Below are positions 45,324-53,210 of a DNA stretch of 64,000 nucleotides, one piece after another. The stretch lies in contig NZ_CP067976.1 of the NCBI RefSeq assembly GCF_018141665.1, positions 744,001 through 808,000 on the forward strand. Reading direction: 5' to 3'. Under the pieces are notes generated by a model. That model was not told the DNA's origin. It was given only the letters and a program-made list of their open reading frames with translations, and made no database searches. The position numbers were made by a program, and so were the translations under genes. The DNA is from Wolbachia endosymbiont of Spodoptera picta (GTDB taxonomy: Bacteria > Pseudomonadota > Alphaproteobacteria > Rickettsiales > Anaplasmataceae). Numbering within the stretch: the stretch's first letter is position 1; every line of letters begins with the position of its first letter.

Positions 45324-46483
45324 GTTTTTGCATTTACTAAAGCATTCTTCTGATAGATACTATACCAACAATCCACTATTTTTTCTATGTCTCGCGGTTT
45401 AACCTCCGGACCTATACTGATTCTAATTGAACATTCTGCTTGCTCTTTTGTTGCTCCCATTGCAAGCAAAACATGAGAAGGCCCAACTTTTCCAGAAGAA
45501 CATGCAGAACCATTGCTGACTGCAATATTATTTAAGTCAAAGCACATGAGCTGCAGATCATTCTTCACTCTCGGCATATAAATGAAACTTGTATTTGGCA
45601 ATCTTTTAGAATTTCTGCCAAAGATCTTGATATCACTGACAAGACTTAATAACCCATACTCCAATTGATCACGCAGCTTCTCTACTTCATCCATCTTTGA
45701 TAGAAGATCTGGAATGTTTTGCAATGCAGCAGAAAGACCTACTATTGCAATAATGTTTTCTGTACCACCACGCAATCCTTTTTCTTGCCCACCACCTATT
45801 ATAGTAGGTTCTATTACAAGCTTTTTGTCAAATATTAAAACTCCACTACCTGCTATACCACCAAATTTGTGAGCAGATAAAGTAAGTAAATCCACTCCTA
45901 AATCTTCCATATTTACTTTGATTTTCCCAACACTTTGAGCAGCGTCAGTGTGACAGATTGCCCCGAATTTATGTGCCATTTTAGCTATTTCCTTAACAGG
46001 CTGGATAACTCCAGTTTCGTTATTAGCCATCATCACTGAAATTATTACTTTATTCCCTTCAAGTTCGCTTAGAATTTTCTCTAGCTCTAAAAAGTCAATA
46101 ATACCCTCTTGATTAACGGGTATTATATGTGGATTACATGCAGAATTAAGAATTGAAGGATGCTCTATAGCTGAAATTACATGCAGATAGCCTTTCATTC
46201 CTCTCATGACGAGGTTGTTTGCTTCAGTTGCACCAGACGTAAAAACTATTTCTTTATCATCTGGAATGCTAAGAGCATCACGTACGTTATCTCTTACCTC
46301 TTTAAGAATCTTCCTCGCTTCTTGTCCTCTTTTATGCAGCGATGATGGATTTAGTGTTTGTTTCGACAAAATCTCAAGTATACTTTTTTTTACATTTTTA
46401 CTCACTGGAGCAGTTGCATTATAATCAGCATACACGCAACTACTGTCTTCCAGAGAGAATAAACTCACAGGCTTATTTGTCAC
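45296..46483 (-). CDS. Cysteine desulfurase (NifS/IscS family)
   Basis: The enzyme takes sulfur from cysteine with PLP for Fe-S cluster assembly and thio-modification. The 395-residue protein has the PLP lysine in SAHKFGG (about residue 210), FTSGATEANN, HTDAAQSVG, RGGTENI and the catalytic cysteine loop NGSACSSG (about residues 330-336). Its N terminus (YADYNATAPVS) is the family start. An A-type Fe-S carrier gene lies 2 kb away, but the usual isc genes are not beside it, so which sulfur pathway it serves is open. Confidence 0.9.
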   Translation of the reverse strand: MTNKPVSLFSLEDSSCVYADYNATAPVSKNVKKSILEILSKQTLNPSSLHKRGQEARKILKEVRDNVRDALSIPDDKEIVFTSGATEANNLVMRGMKGYLHVISAIEHPSILNSACNPHIIPVNQEGIIDFLELEKILSELEGNKVIISVMMANNETGVIQPVKEIAKMAHKFGAICHTDAAQSVGKIKVNMEDLGVDLLTLSAHKFGGIAGSGVLIFDKKLVIEPTIIGGGQEKGLRGGTENIIAIVGLSAALQNIPDLLSKMDEVEKLRDQLEYGLLSLVSDIKIFGRNSKRLPNTSFIYMPRVKNDLQLMCFDLNNIAVSNGSACSSGKVGPSHVLLAMGATKEQAECSIRISIGPEVKPRDIEKIVDCWYSIYQKNALVNAKTTFTIPLKS

Positions 46484-46584
46484 TTACCATCAACCAATTA
46501 TGTATGTTAACTTTAACACGATAAAAATTTATTGCAAAAACAGGGAAATTAATACATAATTAATAAACAATTTACATTATCAAC

Positions 46585-46604
46585 ACCTGTCAAAACAGGT
46601 TTTT
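46585..46604 (+). promoter_or_regulatory. Small hairpin with a T run in the hydrolase leader
   Basis: ACCTGTCAAAACAGGT forms a 6-bp stem followed by TTTT, 14 nt before the ATG and directly before the AGGAG ribosome site. It could be a weak attenuator, or a terminator of upstream transcription. Confidence 0.35.
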
Positions 46605-46617
46605 ATTAGGAGTTATC

Positions 46618-47316
46618 ATGGTAGAAGTCTTTTTAAATAATTCAACAAAAAAGATAGAAGGTAGATACCATCAAAGCAAAGATACCAATGCACCAGTTGT
46701 GCTAATTTTACATCATCACCCTCAATATGGTGGTAGTATGGATAGTAAGATTATACATACTATATATGAATCTTTTATCGATAATAACTTTTCTGCATTG
46801 ACAATTAATTTTCGTGGTGTCGGAAAATCTACCGGAACTTTTGATAAGGGTATAGGAGAATTAACTGATGCTGCAGTAGCTATTGATTGGCTTCAGGAGC
46901 ATAACTCTAACAATGTTCCAATTTGGATAGTTGGTTTTTCTTTTGGAGCATGGGTAGCTATGCAATTGACAATGCGCCGTCCAGAGATAGTAAGTTTTGT
47001 TGCCCTTTCTCTTCCAGCAACTAAGTACGATTTCTCTTTTCTCTCTCCTTGCCCAGTTCCTGGACTTATAATACAAAGTAATAATGATACAATTTCAGAA
47101 GAAAGCGATGTAACAGAATTAGCACAAAGGTTAATAAATTCGGTAAAAAATAACCATATGGAATACCATATAGTAGAAGATACTAACCACTTTTTAAGGG
47201 ATAAAGAAGAGGAAGTAGCTCAAATTATAGATAATTATATAAAACTACGCTTAAACAGTGCAGTCACTTCCTCCAAAAAAGTTAAAAAAGAGATAAGGGT
47301 AAAAGAATATGCCTAA
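46618..47316 (+). CDS. Alpha/beta hydrolase
   Basis: The 232-residue protein has the alpha/beta hydrolase order: LILHHHPQYGGSMD (oxyanion loop), NFRGVGKSTG, the nucleophile elbow GFSFGAW (serine at about residue 109), an acid after strand 7 (IQSNNDTISE) and the histidine in EDTNHFLR. It matches the widely conserved small group of prokaryotic dienelactone-hydrolase-like proteins; the substrate is unknown. The ribosome site AGGAG lies 5 nt before the ATG. It overlaps the small lipoprotein gene that follows. Confidence 0.88.
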   Translation: MVEVFLNNSTKKIEGRYHQSKDTNAPVVLILHHHPQYGGSMDSKIIHTIYESFIDNNFSALTINFRGVGKSTGTFDKGIGELTDAAVAIDWLQEHNSNNVPIWIVGFSFGAWVAMQLTMRRPEIVSFVALSLPATKYDFSFLSPCPVPGLIIQSNNDTISEESDVTELAQRLINSVKNNHMEYHIVEDTNHFLRDKEEEVAQIIDNYIKLRLNSAVTSSKKVKKEIRVKEYA

Positions 47317-47533
47317 CTTTACAAATGAGAGAAATGAACGTATTAATATAAATAAAAAAAGTCTTGTTATGTTTAGGCAATTATTATTTCTCGTTTTAGC
47401 AATGTTTATGCTGTCAGGATGCTTTCTAAGTAAACAGCGTAAGTTAAAGAGTCCGTGTATAAAAAATAATGAAAGCATTTCATGCGAATTACACTCTGTT
47501 AATGACCATTGGTTAAATAAGTACAAGTTATAG
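47309..47533 (+). CDS. Small lipoprotein
   Basis: The 74-residue product has a hydrophobic stretch (QLLFLVLAMFM) followed by LSGC, a lipobox with the acylated cysteine at about residue 37, and a short polar tail. The N terminus before the signal is unusually long (20 residues); an ATG at 47369 would give a more ordinary 54-residue prolipoprotein but has no ribosome site. It overlaps the hydrolase stop by 8 bp. Confidence 0.65.
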   Translation: MPNFTNERNERININKKSLVMFRQLLFLVLAMFMLSGCFLSKQRKLKSPCIKNNESISCELHSVNDHWLNKYKL

Positions 47534-47562
47534 GTAGCTTTGTATTGTACTGTTTCTTCCAT

Positions 47563-48237
47563 TTACAGCTTTACTAATGATCGGTTTTTTAACTGAAAAA
47601 TGTGATCTGCTTTTTCTGCAAGGATATAGTTGTGTGTTACTATAAGCATAGAGCTGTTATTTTCCTTTACATATGAATGTAACAGCAAAAATACATTCAA
47701 AGAATTTGTTGGGTCTAAATTTCCCGTTGGCTCATCTGCAAGTAAAAGCTTTGGAGAGTTTACAATGCTTCTTGCAATTGCAACCCTCTGCCTTTCTCCA
47801 CCAGAAATTTCAGATACCATACTACTTGCTTTATTTTCCAGACCAAATTTTTCTAATATTGCTTGCGATTTTTTTTTTGCTTCAGCTTTGCTTCTTCTTG
47901 CAATAAGCTGAGGAAGCATAACGTTTTCCAACACTGATAACTCTTGTAATAAATAGTGAAATTGATAAACAAAGCTAAGAAAATTTCTTCTTACATGAGT
48001 TTTATATTTATTGCTGGCTTGCGTACAATTTACTCCATCTATTGTCACTACACCTAAAGTTGGCTTATCCAATAGGCCTGCAATTTGCAATATAGTTGTT
48101 TTTCCTGATCCTGAGCTGCCGATCAATGCAACTACTTGCCCTCTTGTAAGACTCAGATTGATATCTTCTACAATAGCAGGACTTTTTTTGAAGCTCTTAC
48201 TTACAGAAGCTAGCTCTAGTGTTACACCACCACCCAT
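47563..48237 (-). CDS. lolD: Lipoprotein-releasing ABC transporter ATP-binding protein LolD
   Basis: LolD powers LolCE release of lipoproteins from the inner membrane. The 224-residue ATPase has Walker A (GSSGSGKTT, about residue 37), a Q loop in VYQFHYLLQE, the signature ISGGERQRVAIARS (about residue 145), Walker B (LLLADEPTGNLDP) and the switch histidine in IVTHN. Length and the HYLLQELSVLENVMLP segment match LolD. The membrane subunit gene is not adjacent. Confidence 0.9.
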   Translation of the reverse strand: MGGGVTLELASVSKSFKKSPAIVEDINLSLTRGQVVALIGSSGSGKTTILQIAGLLDKPTLGVVTIDGVNCTQASNKYKTHVRRNFLSFVYQFHYLLQELSVLENVMLPQLIARRSKAEAKKKSQAILEKFGLENKASSMVSEISGGERQRVAIARSIVNSPKLLLADEPTGNLDPTNSLNVFLLLHSYVKENNSSMLIVTHNYILAEKADHIFQLKNRSLVKL

Positions 48238-48263
48238 ATTATAAAAAGATCCAGGAGGGAGAA

Positions 48264-48710
48264 TTAGACCGAGAAACTGTTACCACACCCACATCGAGAC
48301 TTAGCGAGAGCATTCTTGATTTGAAAACCAGAACCACCTAGATCTTCAGTATAATCTATAGTTGAGTTATTTAAAAATTTCGCTGAACAATTATCAACCA
48401 TTAATACAGGGTTTCCATTCTCATCATTAATTACTATATCTTTACCTTTTTCACTAAAACTGGAGTGGCTTCTATAATCCTCGCTATCTTCGTCATCGTC
48501 AAAATCTTCGTCTTCATCATCGTCAAAATCGTCATCCAAAGACATCTTCTTATTTATTTGATCCATAAGAAAATTATACTTGAAGCCAGAGCATCCACCA
48601 CCTGAAACTGCAACCCGCAAAATAGAACTCTCATCTCCTTCCTGTTCTACAAGGGAGTGGATTTTCCTTAATGCATTGTCAGTTAAGCTAATATTGTAAT
48701 CTGTTGACAT
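48264..48710 (-). CDS. A-type iron-sulfur carrier (IscA/ErpA) with an acidic insertion
   Basis: The roughly 148-residue protein follows the HesB/IscA fold with the three cluster-binding cysteines: one in SGGGCSGFKY (about residue 40) and two at the end in CGCGNSF. Between the first half and the VLMVDNCS segment is a strongly acidic tract of about 30 residues (aspartate/glutamate runs) absent from normal IscA (about 107 residues). A GTG three codons upstream is possible; the ATG at 48708-48710 is preferred. It probably carries Fe-S clusters to apo-proteins. It precedes lolD on the same strand. Confidence 0.88.
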   Translation of the reverse strand: MSTDYNISLTDNALRKIHSLVEQEGDESSILRVAVSGGGCSGFKYNFLMDQINKKMSLDDDFDDDEDEDFDDDEDSEDYRSHSSFSEKGKDIVINDENGNPVLMVDNCSAKFLNNSTIDYTEDLGGSGFQIKNALAKSRCGCGNSFSV

Positions 48711-48757
48711 AACAACCACCGTTCATTATTGATAACCTATTATAGTAGAAATTTTAC

Positions 48758-49939
48758 ATGTCAAACAATAATTTTCTATTAAGTTACGCGTGCTTTCCAA
48801 ATAAAACAAAAGGAAGAAATTTCAAAGAGCCAGAAGACAAAAATCGCAGCTGTTTTCAGCGTGATAGGGACCGCATTATTCACTCTAATGCGTTTAGGAA
48901 ACTAGGATACAAAACACAAGTTTTTATCAATTATGAGCATGATTACTATCGTACTCGGCTAACTCATAGCCTTGAAGTTGCACAAATTGCAAGATCCATC
49001 GCACGCAGGCTCAGATTAGATGAGGACATCACCGAATGCATAGCGCTTGCACATGACCTTGGTCATCCTCCATTTGGTCACACAGGTGAGAATGCTCTAG
49101 TTCAAGTTGATAAGGAGAAGTATGAGTTTGATCATAATGTTCAAGCTATAAGGATTTTAACTTATCTTGAACAAAAACATGCTGATTTTGATGGTATGAA
49201 TCTAAGTTGGGAGGTGATTGAAGGGGTTGCAAAACATAACGGTCCCTTGCTTGGTCAAAACGCAGAGTCTTCTACAAATAATCAGCTATTATTAAAATAT
49301 AATGAAAAATATGATCTAAAACTTGAGGAATTTTCAAGCATTGAAGCACAAGTTGCTTCAATTGCGGATGACATCGCTTACAGTGTGCATGATCTTGATG
49401 ATGCACTCAGGGCAAATTTAGTAATAACCGAAGATTTGCTCGATGTTCCTTTAATTGGCAAAATGTTCAAAAAAGTAAAAAGCGAATATTCAGAATTGGC
49501 TCAAAGCAAACTCATACATGAATCACTGAGTAGAACTATAGGAATTATGATAAATGATGTCGTTTTTCAGACTGAAAGAAATATTAAAGACTACAAAATA
49601 AAAAGCGTAGAAGATGTAAGGAGCTTAAATAATATGCTAGTCACATTTTCACCAGAAGTTGCAAATGCCACAAAAGAGATGAAAAAATTCAACATGGAAA
49701 AAATATACAGAAGTTATAAACTGACCAGAACAATGAACAAAGCAAAACGTATAGTACAGGAGCTTTTTCAATGCTTTTATGAAAACCCAGGGTTATTACC
49801 TATAGAGTGGAACAAACTTGCTTGTGAATCTCAGCGTTCAGTAATAATATGTGATTATATCTCAGGTATGACAGATAGATTTGCCATACACGAGCACAGA
49901 AGAATTTTTGATACCTCATACGAAATGACTTCTTTCTAA
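48758..49939 (+). CDS. dgt: Deoxyguanosinetriphosphate triphosphohydrolase-like protein
   Basis: dGTPases of the HD superfamily split dNTPs into nucleoside and triphosphate. The 393-residue protein has the HD residues in order: RTRLTHSLEVAQIAR (H), ALAHDLGHPPFGHTGE (HD) and IADDIAYSVHD (D). It resembles the shorter family branch (about 380 residues) rather than E. coli Dgt. Its stop overlaps the ribD start by one base (TAATG), suggesting coupling. Confidence 0.92.
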   Translation: MSNNNFLLSYACFPNKTKGRNFKEPEDKNRSCFQRDRDRIIHSNAFRKLGYKTQVFINYEHDYYRTRLTHSLEVAQIARSIARRLRLDEDITECIALAHDLGHPPFGHTGENALVQVDKEKYEFDHNVQAIRILTYLEQKHADFDGMNLSWEVIEGVAKHNGPLLGQNAESSTNNQLLLKYNEKYDLKLEEFSSIEAQVASIADDIAYSVHDLDDALRANLVITEDLLDVPLIGKMFKKVKSEYSELAQSKLIHESLSRTIGIMINDVVFQTERNIKDYKIKSVEDVRSLNNMLVTFSPEVANATKEMKKFNMEKIYRSYKLTRTMNKAKRIVQELFQCFYENPGLLPIEWNKLACESQRSVIICDYISGMTDRFAIHEHRRIFDTSYEMTSF

Positions 49940-51180
49940 TGACTGATGATTATTTCATGTCGATCGCATTAAAACTTGCAGAAAAAAGTCTTGGAAGTGT
50001 TGCACCAAATCCCGCTGTTGGATGTATCATTGTAAAAAACGGTATGGTGATCGGTGAAGGCTACACAGGAATCGGTGGACGTCCACATGCAGAAGTAGTT
50101 GCTTTGCAAAATGCTAAAGATTTAACTCATGGTGCAACTATGTACGTCACTCTTGAACCATGCTGCCACTTTGGAGTTACAGAACCTTGCACTACGGAAA
50201 TCATAAGATCTGGAATAAAAATGGTGGTGATTGCAACAATTGATCCAGATAGTAGGGTTTCAGGTAGAGGGATAAAAGCTTTAGCAGATGCAGGAATTGA
50301 AGTAAAACAAGGGATTATGCAGAAAGAAGCAGAGAAACTAAATGTTGGCTTTTTTACCACTAAGAAACTCCATAGACCATTTATAGCTTGCAAAATCGCA
50401 ACAACTCTCGATGGAAAAATCGCAACGTTTACAGGTGATAGCAAATGGATAACAAGTGAAGATACGAGAAATTGGGTACATGAGCTCAGAGCAAAATATG
50501 ATGCAATTATGATTGGCAGTAGTACCCTTATCAATGACGATCCTCTCTTAACTTGCAGATTACCAGGACTCGAAGACAGGTCGCCAATAAGGCTAATTAT
50601 CGATAGCCAAGGGAAATTGCAGGAAGAGCATAACATTGCAAAGACTGCAGACAAAATAACAACTTGGGTGATTACAAACAGAGAAATAGAGAGAAAAATA
50701 AAAAACATTAATTATTTGATAGTCAATTCAAATCACAAACCTCCTGTTATTCCAGATGTTACCCCAATACACTCTCCTGTCATTCCAATGCCTTCTCCTG
50801 TAATCCCAGTGCCCAGACACTTGGATCCAGAAAACTTCAAGCAATTGCATAATGAAAACTGGTCACGCGCTGGAATGACATCGGAGCCTGACATTATCGA
50901 TAAAGTCTGCCTAAAAGACATGGCATCAAAACTTGTTTCAGAAATTGGCATAACAAGGTTATTAGTTGAAGGTGGAGGAGTGTTAATCACAGAGCTACTG
51001 AAGCATAGTTTAATCGACAGGTTGATAATCTGCCGCAGTGGTAAAATTTTAGGTAATGATGCCACTCCTTTTGTAGGGAATTTAGAGATTGAATCCATCA
51101 ATAACTGCCATAAATTCAAAAAAGTAGAGATAATAGAGTTCAGTGAGGATGTAGTTGAGGTGTGGGATAGATTACCGTAA
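49939..51180 (+). CDS. ribD: Bifunctional riboflavin biosynthesis protein RibD with an internal insertion
   Basis: RibD deaminates and then reduces the GTP-cyclohydrolase product in riboflavin synthesis. The 413-residue protein has the zinc deaminase motifs (HAEVVAL and EPCCHFGVTEPC, about residues 50-84) and the reductase domain (KIATTLDGKIAT ... RLLVEGGGVL). About 50 residues (266-316; proline-rich, PVIPVPRHLDPENF then SRAGMTSE) are extra and encoded by a palindromic element at about 50740-50882. Removing them gives the usual length of about 363. The frame is intact. Confidence 0.92.
   Translation: MTDDYFMSIALKLAEKSLGSVAPNPAVGCIIVKNGMVIGEGYTGIGGRPHAEVVALQNAKDLTHGATMYVTLEPCCHFGVTEPCTTEIIRSGIKMVVIATIDPDSRVSGRGIKALADAGIEVKQGIMQKEAEKLNVGFFTTKKLHRPFIACKIATTLDGKIATFTGDSKWITSEDTRNWVHELRAKYDAIMIGSSTLINDDPLLTCRLPGLEDRSPIRLIIDSQGKLQEEHNIAKTADKITTWVITNREIERKIKNINYLIVNSNHKPPVIPDVTPIHSPVIPMPSPVIPVPRHLDPENFKQLHNENWSRAGMTSEPDIIDKVCLKDMASKLVSEIGITRLLVEGGGVLITELLKHSLIDRLIICRSGKILGNDATPFVGNLEIESINNCHKFKKVEIIEFSEDVVEVWDRLP
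50740..50882 (+). repeat. In-frame palindromic element in ribD
   Basis: Contains degenerate repeats of CTCCTGTCATTCCA and then CCCAGTGCCCAGACACTTGG with ATCCAGAAAAC, ending GCGCTGGAATGACA. The second half encodes a peptide closely like that of the priA element. Confidence 0.8.
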
Positions 51181-51234
51181 CTCTTCTCAAATGAAAAAAG
51201 AGGCAGAACCATCTCTACCTCTGTACCATTTAGC

Positions 51235-51712
51235 TTATGAGCTTTTTTGAGATATTTTGCTTTTGAATGCTTCAAAAACTGTAGCATCTTCTAACGAACT
51301 CTTAAGTGTTTCATTAAATTTGCTTGAATCCAGTTTTTCAGCCAATTTCGTATCAACTTCAGACTTGTTAGTTCTGGCATTCAATTCAGTTTTAGTAGCT
51401 AAATCTTTAATTTTTTCTTCAACTTCTATTTTAGCTGCTGTTTCAGCGCCTGCTTTAGCTTCACTTATTTCTTCATTCTTATGCATTTGCTGATATGAAG
51501 AAATAGCTAGTGCGGCAAAATATACAGCGGTAATAAATAGAACTGCAATTCCAGCAGGGCTAGCAATAAGTGCTAAATGCAGGTCCAGCAATTACTTTAG
51601 TAGCAATCAATAATGTTGTTATTGCTGCTGCTAAAGATGCAGTTGCAACTGTACTTTCAATACTCATTTTTGTTATGGGTGCTATATTTTTCAATTTCCA
51701 TATAGTAGGCAT
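51235..51712 (-). pseudogene. Membrane/coiled-coil hypothetical gene with one frameshift
   Basis: A start ATG at 51710-51712 with the strong ribosome site AAGGAGG opens a frame (MPTIWKLKNIAPITK...) that stops after 50 codons, just after VIAGPAF. Deleting one T in the TTT at that point would run it straight into the other frame (LALIASPAGIAVLFITAVYF...), giving a protein of about 158 residues with two membrane helices and a lysine/glutamate-rich coiled coil. The promoter is intact. The function is unknown. Confidence 0.75.
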
Positions 51713-51749
51713 AATAACTTCCTCCTTAATTAAGGTTTATAAAAAGTTA

Positions 51750-51778
51750 ATTGTATATTAACAATGCACACTAGTCAA
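51750..51778 (-). promoter_or_regulatory. Promoter of the frameshifted membrane gene
   Basis: On the minus strand TTGACT (51773-51778) and TACAAT (51750-51755) are 17 bp apart, about 38 bp before the ATG. Confidence 0.6.
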
Positions 51779-51845
51779 GCATTTTATTAATAACTTAATA
51801 TTTTATCTACTTTCTAAATTGTTACTAATTATGTAAGATTGATAC

Positions 51846-52916
51846 ATGGTAAATGGCTGGCTGAATCTTGATAAACCAACAGGAATGAGTTCTGCACAAG
51901 CTGTAACTCAAATTAAAAGGATTTTTGGAATAAAAAAAGCCGGACATTTGGGAACACTTGATCCTTTGGCTTCAGGTATATTACCGATCGCTCTTGGTGA
52001 AGCAACAAAAACTATACCGTATTTATCTTGTAACTTAAAGGCATACAATTTCACAATCAAATGGGGAAAGCAAACAATTACGGACGATTTAGATGGTGAT
52101 ATTATTAGAACTAGCACTATAAAACCTGAATATAACCAAATAAATTGTGTGATTAAGGATTTTATTGGTGAGATAACACAAACTCCTCCTCAATTTTCAG
52201 CAGTGAAAATCAAGGGAGCAAGAGCATATAAATTAGCAAGAAGTGGGCAAAAGGTAAATATAAAGCCCCGGCAAGTCGAAATACATGAACTGAAGATGAT
52301 ATTTTTGGACACCATAAATAATAGTGCCGATTTTTCTATGATCTGCGGTAGCGGCGTATATGTAAGATCAATTGCAAGAGATCTTGGAATTGAATTAAAT
52401 TGTTTTGGACATATTACACAATTAAGAAGAACGATGGTAGGTGATTTTAAGGAAGATGAATCAGTGACAATTGAGCAACTTACTAAAAAAAACACAACAA
52501 CTTACTCTCCCCAGTGCTTGACACTGGGATCCAGATATACAAATACTTACAAATCATGTAATGGACAAAAGATTCTAGGAGCATATGTCAAAAACAATGT
52601 TCGTGATGAAATAGGCTTGATCCCAGTGCTTGACACTGGGATGACAGAGGGAGGTGGGATGGCAGAAGATGATGTAGGTAATACAAAAAGTTTCATCATC
52701 CCCATTGAATCGGCTTTAAAATCGATGTTCAAAGTTGAAATTTCCTTAGAGGAAGCGGAGAAAATCAGAAAAGGTCAAGAAATTATATTAAATAACTTGC
52801 GTAATTTAAAGAATTATGATACTTTTTGTACGATAGTGGGTAATGTACCTATTGCAATTTGCAGTTTTACTCATGGTTATGTGAAGCCTATTCGTGTTTT
52901 TAATATTTTGAAATGA
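51846..52916 (+). CDS. truB: tRNA pseudouridine synthase B with an internal insertion
   Basis: TruB makes pseudouridine 55 in the T loop of tRNAs. The 356-residue protein has the catalytic aspartate in GTLDPLASG (about residue 39), the GWLNLDKPTGMSS start and the GSGVYVRSIARDLG motif. About 60 residues at 217-278 (SPQCLTLGSRY ... PVLDTGMTEGG) are extra and come from a palindromic element. Removing them leaves about 295 residues, the normal size. The gene begins a truB-rpsO-pnp order common in bacteria. Confidence 0.92.
   Translation: MVNGWLNLDKPTGMSSAQAVTQIKRIFGIKKAGHLGTLDPLASGILPIALGEATKTIPYLSCNLKAYNFTIKWGKQTITDDLDGDIIRTSTIKPEYNQINCVIKDFIGEITQTPPQFSAVKIKGARAYKLARSGQKVNIKPRQVEIHELKMIFLDTINNSADFSMICGSGVYVRSIARDLGIELNCFGHITQLRRTMVGDFKEDESVTIEQLTKKNTTTYSPQCLTLGSRYTNTYKSCNGQKILGAYVKNNVRDEIGLIPVLDTGMTEGGGMAEDDVGNTKSFIIPIESALKSMFKVEISLEEAEKIRKGQEIILNNLRNLKNYDTFCTIVGNVPIAICSFTHGYVKPIRVFNILK
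52501..52665 (+). repeat. In-frame palindromic element in truB
   Basis: Two inward copies of CCCAGTGCTTGACACTGGGA, at about 52511 and 52622, bound the segment, which reads in a different frame from those in priA and ribD. Confidence 0.85.
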
Positions 52917-52923
52917 GGTTTAG

Positions 52924-53196
52924 ATGTCAATAACATCCCAAAAGAAAAAAAGTTTGATTAGTACATATGCAATTAAAGAAGATGATACAGGTTCATCTTT
53001 TGTACAGTGTGCAATTTTAACCGAGAGAATCAGTAATTTAACTGAGCATTTTAAAACGCATAAGCATGACCATAATTCTAAGCGCGGTTTACTTGTATTG
53101 ATAGGTAGAAGGCGCAAGCACTTAAATTATATAAAACGTAAATTTGGTAATGAAGCCTATCAAGAGTTAATAGAGAAGTTAGGCATTAGAAAATAA
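52924..53196 (+). CDS. rpsO: 30S ribosomal protein S15
   Basis: S15 binds the 16S rRNA central domain and starts platform assembly. The 90-residue protein has the standard helices, with LTEHFKTHKHDHNSKRGLL and the RRRKHLNYIKR motif in the rRNA-binding part. Its ribosome site GAGGT overlaps the truB stop, consistent with coupled translation. It sits 14 bp before pnp. Confidence 0.97.
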   Translation: MSITSQKKKSLISTYAIKEDDTGSSFVQCAILTERISNLTEHFKTHKHDHNSKRGLLVLIGRRRKHLNYIKRKFGNEAYQELIEKLGIRK

Positions 53197-53210
53197 TCGA
53201 GGAATTTTGT

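Noticed and set aside
50127..50708. A 193-codon open frame on the minus strand
   Set aside because: It lies entirely antisense to the conserved RibD domains and has no recognisable features or ribosome site.
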